DNA of 15,917 bases, taken from an uncultured Blautia sp. GTDB lineage: Bacteria; Bacillota; Clostridia; Lachnospirales; Lachnospiraceae. Location: positions 1 through 15,917 of the forward strand of contig URWL01000006.1 of the NCBI GenBank assembly GCA_900551465.1. The letters are read 5' to 3'. The notes beneath the pieces are model-generated. The model ran no database searches. It saw only the letters and a program-made list of their open reading frames with translations, and had not been told where the DNA came from. Of the stretch, positions 8,259 to 14,939 are shown piece after piece; within the stretch, counting starts at the first letter, position 1, and the number at the start of each line of letters is the position of its first letter. The translations under genes and the position numbers were made by a program.

Positions 8259-8287
8259 CACAGCGGACATCCTCTCCTCATAATATG
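8259..8287 (+). promoter_or_regulatory. Possible sigma-K-like promoter of the Cys-rich gene
   Basis: CACA at 8259-8262 (pattern mACm) is followed by 16 bases and CATAATATG at 8279-8287, eight of nine positions of the Bacillus sigma-K -10 pattern CATANNNTA. Spacing to the ribosome binding site at 8306 is reasonable. The motif is short and degenerate, and no sigma-A-type promoter is obvious on this strand, so this is a tentative call. Confidence 0.3.
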
Positions 8288-8318
8288 AAGTGTAGAACAA
8301 ATTACGGAGGCTTTTGTA

Positions 8319-8606
8319 ATGAGTGATTTAGCTGCTGCAAACTGTGGTTGTGGAGAAGAAAGATGCGGATGCGGATGTGAAAATCAGTGTGGCTGTGGAT
8401 GCAACACAGGAAACAGCATCACTGGCGGCAACTCCTGCAGCTGTATCCTCTGGATCATCATTCTTATGTGTATCTGCGGAAACAATAATAACAATAGCTG
8501 CGGATGCGGAAACCATGGCGGCGACTGCTGCTGGATTCTTGTGATCCTCCTTCTCCTCTGCGGCGGATGCGGCAATGGATGGGGAGGAAATAACGGCTGC
8601 TTCTGA
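8319..8606 (+). CDS. Small Cys/Gly-rich protein of unknown function
   Basis: A 95-residue protein with 19 cysteines and 21 glycines, likely structural or metal-binding. Residues 9-28 are a run of CGC-type repeats. Two similar modules then follow, each with a short hydrophobic core flanked by cysteine pairs: CSCILWIIILMCIC (40-53) and CCWILVILLLLCGGC (70-84), separated by an asparagine run. The hydrophobic cores (8-9 residues) are too short for ordinary transmembrane helices. Comparable Cys-rich small proteins in Lachnospiraceae carry names borrowed from insect chorion proteins, which say nothing about function. GGAGG at 8306-8310, eight bases before the ATG, supports translation, and a terminator follows the stop. 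A spore coat or envelope role is suggested only by composition and the promoter-like motif. Confidence 0.75.
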   Translation: MSDLAAANCGCGEERCGCGCENQCGCGCNTGNSITGGNSCSCILWIIILMCICGNNNNNSCGCGNHGGDCCWILVILLLLCGGCGNGWGGNNGCF

Positions 8607-8621
8607 GCATTTTCAGACAGA

Positions 8622-8649
8622 AAAGGCAGAGGTTAATCCCTCTGCTTTT
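8622..8649. terminator. Bidirectional hairpin terminator
   Basis: A seven-base GC-rich stem (8626-8632 with 8639-8645) is extended by a G-T pair and three A-T pairs, with a six-base loop. It ends the plus-strand Cys-rich gene 15 bases after its stop. In the other direction it is followed by CTTTTCTGTC. The stop codon of the minus-strand small ORF lies in the loop. Confidence 0.75.
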
Positions 8650-8767
8650 CCTGCTGCTCTTTCTTCTCATCTTGCTCCTTCTTTTGTTTTTTCTCGTTTA
8701 GACATTCCAGATCTATTTCATAAAAAGCATTTCCTTCCAGGATAATTCTCTGTTTCTCTTCTTTCAA
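8633..8767 (-). CDS. Small charged protein, 44 residues, TTG start
   Basis: Function not recognised. The case for a real gene is the TTG at 8767 preceded at seven bases by GGAGG, a TATAAT box upstream and a terminator at the end. The N-terminal half, KQRIILEGNAFYEIDLECL, looks like folded protein. The C-terminal 20 or so residues are almost only Lys, Glu, Gln and Asp and are probably disordered or helical. The frame is open further upstream to an ATG at 8836, but that start has no ribosome binding site and the -10 box would lie inside the coding region. The gene faces the Cys-rich gene and shares its terminator. Confidence 0.55.
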   Translation of the reverse strand: MKEEKQRIILEGNAFYEIDLECLNEKKQKKEQDEKKEQQEKQRD

Positions 8768-8797
8768 AGCAGTTCCTCCAGATATATGATCTGCTTT

Positions 8798-8803
8798 ATT
8801 ATA
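8798..8803 (-). promoter_or_regulatory. Candidate -10 box of the 44-residue ORF
   Basis: A perfect TATAAT lies at 8803-8798 on the minus strand, 30 bases ahead of the TTG start. At 17-18 bases upstream I see only a poor -35 match (GGTACA or GTACAC). Expression may be weak or need an activator. Confidence 0.4.
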
Positions 8804-8850
8804 TGACAGATGCTTTTTTCGTGTACCATGGAGCATTTTCTATAAATGCT

Positions 8851-8879
8851 GCATACTATGAATACAGAAAACATACATT
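8851..8879 (+). promoter_or_regulatory. Sigma-E-like sporulation promoter of the 8901-9524 gene pair
   Basis: GCATACT at 8851-8857, a 14-base spacer, and CATACATT at 8872-8879. The Bacillus sigma-E pattern is about KMATATW, then 13-15 bases, then CATACANT, so the -35 matches six of seven positions and the -10 all eight fixed positions. The start site would fall near 8886, just ahead of AAGGAG at 8887-8892, giving an unusually short leader. No sigma-A-type promoter competes nearby on this strand. Confidence 0.55.
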
Positions 8880-8900
8880 TTCAGCAAAGGAGTTTGTTTT

Positions 8901-9227
8901 ATGGATCAGGAAAACATATCCCAAACTGCATTAGATCAAATGGTAAGCAGCGATCAGGGGCAGCTTCTCAAAGCAGCTGTACCTTATCTGCCGCCTCAGG
9001 GACAGCAGATGCTTTCCGTATACTCCAAACTTCAGGAGCTTTTCAATACCATACGATTATTTTCACCGGACCGGCAGGGAATGCAGTCCTGTGCCGCTGC
9101 TGCTTCTGATCCGCTGGAAATCCTTCAGGATCTCCGCCGGTTCAGTTACGGACACAGCCGACAGATGCTGGATCGTACTGCAGATATGATAGCTCTTATA
9201 GAAATCATGAAAGTTATAAATGAATAA
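8901..9227 (+). CDS. Small helical protein of unknown function, 108 residues
   Basis: Function not recognised. AAGGAG at 8887-8892 lies eight bases before the ATG. The protein has no signal peptide, membrane segment or Cys clusters. It looks mostly helical, with a conserved-looking stretch LLKAAVPYLPPQGQQML (22-38) and a hydrophobic C-terminal helix LIEIMKVI. It is followed after 24 bases by another small helical protein on the same strand. A sigma-E-like promoter precedes it, so mother-cell expression during sporulation is a reasonable inference. It is not clearly related in sequence to its neighbour. Confidence 0.7.
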   Translation: MDQENISQTALDQMVSSDQGQLLKAAVPYLPPQGQQMLSVYSKLQELFNTIRLFSPDRQGMQSCAAAASDPLEILQDLRRFSYGHSRQMLDRTADMIALIEIMKVINE

Positions 9228-9251
9228 ATATCGTAAAAGGAAGGGATTTAT

Positions 9252-9524
9252 ATGGATACAAGCTGGCAAAATAATCCGAAACTTGCAGATATGGATAAAA
9301 GTAAGCTGGAAATGCTTCAGAATCTTGCAGAACAGGGAACCGGCAAAAATGCTTCTGATATGCTGCCATTTCTTATGAGTGCAGCCACCCAGGGAAAAAA
9401 CAGCGGGCTTCGTTTTTCTTCCGAAGAAATTTCCACTGTACTTGAAGTCCTGAAAATGGGAAAATCTCCCCAGGAAGCTGCAAAGTTAGATCGTATTGTC
9501 AGTCTGATGAGAATGATCCGTTAA
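9252..9524 (+). CDS. Small helical protein of unknown function, 90 residues
   Basis: Function not recognised. AAGGAAGGG at 9237-9245 precedes the ATG by six bases. The protein is soluble and apparently helical. Notable stretches are NPKLADMDKSKLEMLQNLAE near the N-terminus, SDMLPFLMSAAT in the middle, and EVLKMGKSPQEAAKLDRI, which ends close to the C-terminus. The last resembles small Clostridia proteins that end in a 'K-x-G-x-SP-x-E' helix, as I recall it and not from a search. It is the second gene of the sigma-E-like unit. Its stop is only three bases from the stop of the convergent cinA, with no terminator between. Confidence 0.7.
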   Translation: MDTSWQNNPKLADMDKSKLEMLQNLAEQGTGKNASDMLPFLMSAATQGKNSGLRFSSEEISTVLEVLKMGKSPQEAAKLDRIVSLMRMIR

Positions 9525-9527
9525 AGA

Positions 9528-10796
9528 TCAGCTGTTCTTGCTGACTCCCTCCATAATACATTCTCTTAAAAATGCAAGTGCATGAGCAGTTGTCTGTTCC
9601 CGTATCTTGGCGCGATTGCCTGTAAAATGATACTCACGGACAACTGTTTTGCCATTATAGCAGCAGCCCATAAACACAGTTCCTACAGGCTTTTCTTTTG
9701 TACCGCCATCTGGTCCTGCAATTCCGGTAACAGAAAGGCATATATCTGTTTTAGCTACAAAACAACCGCCTTTTGCCATCTCTTTTGCACATTTTTCAGA
9801 AACAGCACCTTCCATTTTAAGCGTAGATTTTTTTACTCCCAGACTCTTGCGCTTTGCACGGTTGCTATAAGTGACCATTCCCTGAAGGAATACCTCTGAT
9901 GCGCCTGGTACATTCACGATTCTGGAGGCAATGGCACCTCCTGTACAGGATTCTGCCAGGGAAAGAGTCAGCTTCTGGTCTTTCAGCATATCTACTACTG
10001 CTTCTTCCAAGGTTTTGCTTTCTTCTGTGGCAAAAATATTTTTTCCGAACCGGCTTTTCAGTTCTCTGACTACCGGTTTGATCAATTTCTTACAATCTTT
10101 TTCACTTTCCGCTTTAGCCGTCACTCTCAGATGAACTTCCCCTGTTTTCGCATAGGGAGCAATTGTAGGATTAGACTGTTTTTCAATCAGATCCTGAATC
10201 TCCTCTGCAACCTGACTTTCCCCAATGGAACAGATCTTTACCATCTGGGAATAAATAATCTCCGGCTGTTTTTTTCGAAGGAAAGGAAATACTTCTTCCT
10301 CAAACATAGGCTTCAGTTCATTTGGAGGTCCTGGAAGAAGGATTGCTGTTTTGCCATTTTTTTCAATGATCAGCCCCGGAGCTGTTCCATTATGATTATC
10401 AAGCACCAGTGCACCCTGAGGGACCATTGCCTGTTTGTAGTTATTCGATGTGATCCTGCGCTGAGAATCATTTTTTTCATACTGCTTCAGGTATGCTTCC
10501 AGAAGTTCTCTGCTGTGAGCATCCTCAACAAGGGGAAGTCCCAGAACCTCTGCTGTGATTTCTTTTGTAAGGTCGTCTTCAGTAGGTCCCAGACCTCCGG
10601 TAAGGATAACAACATCAGAACGATCCAGAGCTGTTTTGATCGTACTTCTCATTCGTTCTTCATTATCTCCCACCACAGTCTGATAATACAAAGTCAGACC
10701 AAGCTGCGCACATTTTTCTGCCAGATAAGCACTGTTTGTATTTACAATATTTCCAAGTAATATTTCTGTTCCCACTGCTACCAATTCTGTAATCAT
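9528..10796 (-). CDS. cinA: CinA family protein: nucleotide pyrophosphatase/NMN amidohydrolase
   Basis: Full-length (422 residues) two-domain CinA. The N-terminal MoeA/MogA-like domain (about 1-170) contains GTEILLGNIVNTN (9-21) and TGGLGPTEDD (66-75), associated in family members with ADP-ribose pyrophosphatase activity. The C-terminal domain (about 260-415) has LAESCTGG (280-287) and VTGIAGPDGG (356-365), typical of the PncC-type NMN deamidase. Together they recycle or detoxify pyridine nucleotide by-products. The old name 'competence/damage-inducible' comes from its association with competence genes in other species and recA linkage, which is not seen here. The ATG at 10796 has AAGGAGG nine bases upstream. 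It is the last gene of the yicC operon, 47 bases after pgsA. Confidence 0.95.
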   Translation of the reverse strand: MITELVAVGTEILLGNIVNTNSAYLAEKCAQLGLTLYYQTVVGDNEERMRSTIKTALDRSDVVILTGGLGPTEDDLTKEITAEVLGLPLVEDAHSRELLEAYLKQYEKNDSQRRITSNNYKQAMVPQGALVLDNHNGTAPGLIIEKNGKTAILLPGPPNELKPMFEEEVFPFLRKKQPEIIYSQMVKICSIGESQVAEEIQDLIEKQSNPTIAPYAKTGEVHLRVTAKAESEKDCKKLIKPVVRELKSRFGKNIFATEESKTLEEAVVDMLKDQKLTLSLAESCTGGAIASRIVNVPGASEVFLQGMVTYSNRAKRKSLGVKKSTLKMEGAVSEKCAKEMAKGGCFVAKTDICLSVTGIAGPDGGTKEKPVGTVFMGCCYNGKTVVREYHFTGNRAKIREQTTAHALAFLRECIMEGVSKNS

Positions 10797-10843
10797 CTTT
10801 TGCAGCCTCCTTTTTTATCTCCTAAGTAAAATGAAACTTCCTG

Positions 10844-11383
10844 TTATTCCTGCATAGACAGTACAGAACGATTCTGCCAGATGTAGGTGATAAGAGAAAT
10901 CACTGTCAGCGCCAGAGACAGCCAGATAAAAATCTGCTCCAGTACTGCAAATACCCCGCCAAAATGCAGGATCAGAAGGATGATCATTATCATCTGTGAA
11001 ACTGTTTTAAATTTGCCCCAGTAATTTGCTGCGATCACAATACCGTTTTCTGCAGCGATCAGACGGAACCCACTTATAATAAACTCTCTTGCAATGATCA
11101 CGATCACGATCCATGCCGGAAGTCTCTCCAGCTGGATCATACAGATCATAGCCGAACATACAAGCAGCTTATCTGCCAGAGGATCCATAAATTTTCCAAA
11201 GTTTGTTACCAGATGGTGCTTTCTTGCAAGATATCCATCAAACCAGTCTGTTACGCTGGCTCCCACAAAGATCACCAGGGAAATATACCTGTTTGCCTCT
11301 CCTCCGATGTCTGTCAACAAAAATAAAACCATAAAAGGAACAAGTATCATTCTGCCAACTGTTAGTTTATTCGGTGTATTCAT
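10844..11383 (-). CDS. pgsA: CDP-diacylglycerol--glycerol-3-phosphate 3-phosphatidyltransferase
   Basis: Makes phosphatidylglycerol phosphate, the committed step to phosphatidylglycerol and cardiolipin. The 179 residues contain the complete CDP-alcohol phosphatidyltransferase motif: D46, D49, G50, A53, R54, G63, D67, D71 (DxxDGxxAR-x8-GxxxDxxxD). There are about five hydrophobic membrane segments, with the motif at the membrane surface. The ATG at 11383 has AGGAG nine bases upstream and overlaps the 3' end of rimO by 17 bases, indicating coupled translation. The neighbour order rimO-pgsA-cinA is familiar in Firmicutes and supports the assignment over other members of the family. Confidence 0.95.
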   Translation of the reverse strand: MNTPNKLTVGRMILVPFMVLFLLTDIGGEANRYISLVIFVGASVTDWFDGYLARKHHLVTNFGKFMDPLADKLLVCSAMICMIQLERLPAWIVIVIIAREFIISGFRLIAAENGIVIAANYWGKFKTVSQMIMIILLILHFGGVFAVLEQIFIWLSLALTVISLITYIWQNRSVLSMQE

Positions 11384-12704
11384 CTGCCAATTCTCCTATC
11401 AAATCATATTCCAGTGCTCCGGTTACTTTAACTTTTGCAAAATCTCCCGTCATCAGAAGCTCCCCTGTCTGTACAAAAAGATATCCGTCTACCTTTGGGG
11501 CATCTCCGTATGTACGCGCAATATAAGCGCTTTCTCCAGAAACCTTTCCCTCGATCATAACCATCAGTTCCTGTCCGATACGATCATTTCCCTTTTCCAG
11601 AGATATTTCCTGCTGAAGTTCCATGATCTCATCTCTTCTTTCCTCCTTCAGTTCCTCTGGAACCTGATCTGTCATTTTTTCTGCAGGCGTTCCCTCTTCC
11701 GGAGAATAGGTAAAGGCTCCCAGCCGGTCAAATTCCATCTGGTCTACAAAGTCCATCAATTCCTGATGATCCGCTTCTGTTTCTCCCGGAAATCCTGTTA
11801 TCAATGTAGTACGAAGAACAATATCCGGGATCTCTCTTCTTAATTTTTCTATGATTTCTGTAAGCTGGGCTCTGGTGGTGCGGCGCCCCATTCGCTTCAG
11901 GATTTTGTCACTTGCATGCTGAATAGGAAGATCAAGGTAATGGCATATCTTTTTTTCTTCCTTCATAACCTGGATCAGATCGTCATAAATTTCTTCCGGA
12001 TAGCAGTAAAGTACACGAATCCAGCGGATTCCTTTGATCCGGCAAAGTTTTTTCAAAAGAATATGAAGAGTTTTCTTCCCGTAAAGATCTGTTCCGTATA
12101 CAGTAGTCTCCTGAGCTACCAGGATCAGTTCTTTTACTCCCTGCTCTGCCATATATTCTGCCTGCGCAAGAAGCCTTTCTTCCGGCACACTGCGGAAGCT
12201 TCCTCTTAAAGACGGGATAATGCAGTAGGTACAATGCTTGTCACAGCCCTCTGCAATCTTCAGATATCCATAATGCCCCCCTGTAGTAAGTACCGGACGG
12301 CCGGTATCTTCCGGAAGCTCATTAATATCCCGGTATTCCTCAAAATGTCTTCCTGAACATGCTTCTTCTACTGCTTTCAGAATGTCTCTGTAAGAAGAAG
12401 TACCCAGAACAGCGTCCACCTCTGGAATTTCCTGAATGATTTCCTCCTTATAACGCTGTGCCATACATCCGGTTACGATCAGCGCCTTACAGGTACCTGA
12501 TTTTTTGTATTCTGCCATTTCCAGGATGTTTTCAATACTTTCTTCTTTTGCATCGTGGATAAAGCAGCAGGTATTGATCACAATGATCTCTGCATCTTCT
12601 TCTGAATCTACGATCTCATGACCGTTTTCGGTAAGAAGTGCCAGCATCTCCTCTGAATTTGTCAGGTTCTTATCACAGCCCAGTGAAATAAATAATATTT
12701 TCAT
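11367..12704 (-). CDS. rimO: Ribosomal protein S12 methylthiotransferase RimO
   Basis: Radical-SAM enzyme that adds a methylthio group to a conserved aspartate of ribosomal protein S12. The 445 residues fit the family. The N-terminal domain has the three cluster cysteines: C10 in LGCDKNLTNSE, C46 in NTCC and C80 in TGCMAQ. The radical-SAM cluster is EGCDKHCTYC (C154, C158, C161). A TRAM RNA-binding domain forms the C-terminus. The GCxKNxxxSE start favours RimO over MiaB. The start chosen is the ATG at 12704 with AGGAG six bases ahead; the 13-residue in-frame extension overlaps the upstream hairpin region. The gene lies 57 bases after rpoZ and overlaps pgsA by 17 bases. Confidence 0.95.
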   Translation of the reverse strand: MKILFISLGCDKNLTNSEEMLALLTENGHEIVDSEEDAEIIVINTCCFIHDAKEESIENILEMAEYKKSGTCKALIVTGCMAQRYKEEIIQEIPEVDAVLGTSSYRDILKAVEEACSGRHFEEYRDINELPEDTGRPVLTTGGHYGYLKIAEGCDKHCTYCIIPSLRGSFRSVPEERLLAQAEYMAEQGVKELILVAQETTVYGTDLYGKKTLHILLKKLCRIKGIRWIRVLYCYPEEIYDDLIQVMKEEKKICHYLDLPIQHASDKILKRMGRRTTRAQLTEIIEKLRREIPDIVLRTTLITGFPGETEADHQELMDFVDQMEFDRLGAFTYSPEEGTPAEKMTDQVPEELKEERRDEIMELQQEISLEKGNDRIGQELMVMIEGKVSGESAYIARTYGDAPKVDGYLFVQTGELLMTGDFAKVKVTGALEYDLIGELADEYTE

Positions 12705-12725
12705 AAAATCTCCTGATATATATAA

Positions 12726-12749
12726 GGAGCGCTGTAAAAACAACGCCCC
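12726..12749 (-). terminator. Hairpin between rpoZ and rimO, possible attenuating terminator
   Basis: Nine base pairs (12749-12741 with 12734-12726), two of them G-T, with a six-base loop. The following minus-strand sequence is TTATATATAT, not a proper T tract, so termination is probably partial. The hairpin could separate rpoZ from rimO-pgsA-cinA or act as a message-stability element. The rimO ribosome binding site follows about 12 bases later. Confidence 0.45.
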
Positions 12750-12761
12750 ACTGTCTTTGTT

Positions 12762-13097
12762 TTATTCTTCGGTTTCTTCTGTAACTGTCTCTGCAGTTTC
12801 GGAAACAGTCTCTGCTTCTGCTGTTACCGCTTCTTCCGGCTGCGCTTCGTTTTCTTCTTCGCCATTATCTGCAACGATCTTTACCTGTCCCTGATAAAAT
12901 TCATCAATGGCAACAGAAAGCGGTTTTTTTCCTGCCGCGCCTCTTACCATAGGCTCTGCGCCTGCAATAAGCTGACGTGCACGTTTGCTTGTAGCCAGTA
13001 CAAGAGAGTAACGGCTGTTCAGCATCATTGTGTTGTCGTCTTCCTCTGCATTGTTATTAATTGCCTGAATCAGTTCTGAATAGGACGGATGAATCAT
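12762..13097 (-). CDS. rpoZ: RNA polymerase omega subunit
   Basis: Small subunit that helps the beta' subunit fold and join RNA polymerase. The omega core is at about residues 1-70, with LNSRYSLVLATSKRARQL (26-43) the hallmark, followed by KKPLSVAIDEFYQG. The protein is 111 residues because a tail of about 35 residues made almost only of Glu, Ala, Thr and Val follows the core. Such acidic tails are common in Lachnospiraceae omega in my recollection but have no known role. GGAGA eight bases before the ATG supports the start. It follows gmk with a single base between the stop and start codons, as in many Firmicutes where gmk and rpoZ are paired. Confidence 0.96.
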   Translation of the reverse strand: MIHPSYSELIQAINNNAEEDDNTMMLNSRYSLVLATSKRARQLIAGAEPMVRGAAGKKPLSVAIDEFYQGQVKIVADNGEEENEAQPEEAVTAEAETVSETAETVTEETEE

Positions 13098-13098
13098 A

Positions 13099-13731
13099 TT
13101 ATAAGTCTCCTTTCATTAATTCCCGGGATTGTTCCTGGATTTTTTTGATAAACTCTGTATTCCGCTGTGTTTTACAGCGTTCACTTGAAATGATCCGGTG
13201 AAGCTCGTCAACGCACTCCTCCAGTTCATCATTTACCAGAAGATAATCATAAGCTTCCATGCCTTCTGCTTCCTCAGACGCCCTGCTCAAACGAGAACGG
13301 ATGACTTCCGGCGCTTCAGTTCCTCTTCCCACCAGTCGTCTTTCCAATTCTTCCATGTTGGGAGGCGTCACAAAGATCAGCACTGCTTCGGGGATCTTTT
13401 CTTTTATCTTCATCGCTCCCTGGATCTCTATCTCCAGGATTACATTTTTGCCTTCGGAAAGCTTCTCCTCCACATAAGGGCGGGGAGTCCCATAATAATT
13501 ATCTACATATCTGGCATACTCCAAAAGCTGGTCTTCCCGAATCATCTGTTCTACTTCTTCTACGGTACGGAAAAAATATGCTTTTCCGTCTTCCTCTCCC
13601 GGTCTGGGAGCACGAGTAGTTACAGAAACGGATAACGCATACTCCTGATATTTTTCCAGGAGACGTCTCATAACCGTTCCCTTACCAGCTCCGGAAAATC
13701 CGGATACCACTGCCAAAACACCTTTACTCAT
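13099..13731 (-). CDS. gmk: Guanylate kinase
   Basis: Phosphorylates GMP to GDP with ATP; essential for GTP and (p)ppGpp precursor supply. The 210 residues show the P-loop SGFSGAGKGT (10-19), the GMP-binding region with SVTTRAPRPGEEDGKAYFF, and the conserved EIEIQGAMKIK. The start chosen is the ATG at 13731, preceded by GAGGAG; an upstream ATG 39 bases earlier would add a non-conserved extension within remA. The ATG overlaps the last eight bases of remA, so translation is probably coupled. It is followed by rpoZ. Confidence 0.97.
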   Translation of the reverse strand: MSKGVLAVVSGFSGAGKGTVMRRLLEKYQEYALSVSVTTRAPRPGEEDGKAYFFRTVEEVEQMIREDQLLEYARYVDNYYGTPRPYVEEKLSEGKNVILEIEIQGAMKIKEKIPEAVLIFVTPPNMEELERRLVGRGTEAPEVIRSRLSRASEEAEGMEAYDYLLVNDELEECVDELHRIISSERCKTQRNTEFIKKIQEQSRELMKGDL

Positions 13732-13996
13732 GTTCTTCTCCTCTGTCTTCAAAATCATATGCCTCCGCAAATCGCCTTGCTATGGTTTCCGGCTGAAGAG
13801 CCGACAGCACAATATAGTCGTCCGAAGTAACGATTACAGCCTTTGTCTTACGCCCCTGTGTGGCATCCACCAGTGAGCGAGTTCCCTTAATGCTCTGTAC
13901 CATACGCTTTACCGGTGCAGCATCCGGACTGACAACAGCAACAATCTTCTGAGAATTTACAACATTTCCAAAACCTACATTTATCAACTTTGCCAC
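13724..13996 (-). CDS. remA: Extracellular matrix regulator RemA (DUF370 family)
   Basis: A 90-residue protein of the RemA/DUF370 family, with the typical start AKLINVGFGNVVN and central APVKRMVQ and TQGRKTKAVIV. In B. subtilis RemA is a DNA-binding activator of biofilm matrix and osmoprotection genes. In Clostridia it is usually encoded, as here, between yicC and gmk, and its targets are not known. The start is GTG (13996-13994) with GGAGG eleven bases upstream. The long spacing and GTG suggest modest translation, perhaps helped by coupling to yicC, whose stop is 17 bases ahead. It overlaps gmk by eight bases. Confidence 0.94.
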   Translation of the reverse strand: MAKLINVGFGNVVNSQKIVAVVSPDAAPVKRMVQSIKGTRSLVDATQGRKTKAVIVTSDDYIVLSALQPETIARRFAEAYDFEDRGEEHE

Positions 13997-14013
13997 AGAT
14001 CAGTATGCCTCCA

Positions 14014-14892
14014 TTACTCTATATTCTGGATCTGCTCACGGATCTTTTCTATTTCTGTTTTCAGATCGATCGCAATATCGGAAATCTGGATATCACTGGA
14101 TTTTGACAGAATCGTGTTTGCCTCTCTGTTCATTTCCTGTGCCATAAAATCCAGTTTGCGTCCGATTCCTTCCTGCTCGCTGAGTATTTTTTTCATACCG
14201 CGGATATGACTGTGGAGCCGGACAGTTTCTTCATCATTACAGATTTTATCTGAAAAAAGAACAACCTCTGCCGCAATACGGTTATCATCGATCTGCGAAT
14301 CCTCCAGAAGTTCATGAACCTTTGTTTCCAGCTTTTCTCTGTATGCCTGGACAACCTCCGGCGAACGCTTCTCTACCATAGAAACTTTTTCATCCAGTCC
14401 CTCCAGCTTAGCAAGCAGATCATTTTTCAAATGTTTTCCTTCCCGTTCTCTTGCTTCCACAAATCTTGTGCACGCTTCCTTCAAAGGCGTCTCCAGACAA
14501 TTCCAGAGTTCCTCTTCGTTTACCGGCTGTTCTTCCATAGTCAGAACCTCCGGATATCTGGAAAGCATTGTCACGCTGATATCATTTTTCAGCTGGAACT
14601 CCTGTTCCATTTCTTTTAGGTATCCCAGATATTCTGCCGCAAGATCACGATTAAATTTCAGGGCAACGCTTCCTGCTGTATAGTCCTCGTAAGTAATAAA
14701 AATATCCACCTTGCCGCGCTGCATGTATGTCTTTATCAGATTACGGACCTGCCCCTCAAAAAGATTCAGCTTCCTGGGCATCTTGATGTTCAGATCCAGA
14801 TATCTGTGATTCACTGATTTCAGCTCCACTGTGATCTTCCACTCTTTTGTCACGGCTTCAGCCCGGCCGAAGCCTGTCATACTTTTTATCAT
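14014..14892 (-). CDS. yicC: YicC/YloC family endoribonuclease
   Basis: The 292 residues match the YicC family in both halves: the N-terminal MIKSMTGFGRAE and VNHRYLDLNIKMPR, and the C-terminal GIGRKLDFMAQEMNREAN and IEKIREQIQNIE. Members are reported as RNA-cleaving enzymes that affect small-RNA stability in E. coli; YloC is the B. subtilis counterpart. The middle is a coiled-coil-rich helical region. The ATG at 14892 is preceded by AGAGAGAAG, a weaker site than its neighbours have. It is the first gene of the remA-gmk-rpoZ-rimO-pgsA-cinA operon. Confidence 0.95.
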   Translation of the reverse strand: MIKSMTGFGRAEAVTKEWKITVELKSVNHRYLDLNIKMPRKLNLFEGQVRNLIKTYMQRGKVDIFITYEDYTAGSVALKFNRDLAAEYLGYLKEMEQEFQLKNDISVTMLSRYPEVLTMEEQPVNEEELWNCLETPLKEACTRFVEAREREGKHLKNDLLAKLEGLDEKVSMVEKRSPEVVQAYREKLETKVHELLEDSQIDDNRIAAEVVLFSDKICNDEETVRLHSHIRGMKKILSEQEGIGRKLDFMAQEMNREANTILSKSSDIQISDIAIDLKTEIEKIREQIQNIE

Positions 14893-14939
14893 AATGTCTT
14901 CTCTCTTTGCAGATTACTTATATCTTTACATACAGATTG

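Noticed and set aside
8846..9109. Plus-strand ORF of 87 codons overlapping the gene at 8901
   Set aside because: Its ATG has no ribosome binding site and lies inside the sigma-E-like promoter; the frame at 8901 has a good site and a more protein-like composition.
10131..10760. Plus-strand ORF of 209 codons over cinA
   Set aside because: Antisense to the conserved N-terminal half of cinA; no translation signals and no recognisable domain.
12705..12743. 13-residue N-terminal extension of rimO
   Set aside because: It overlaps the rpoZ-rimO hairpin and the AGGAG site; RimO proteins begin close to the chosen ATG.
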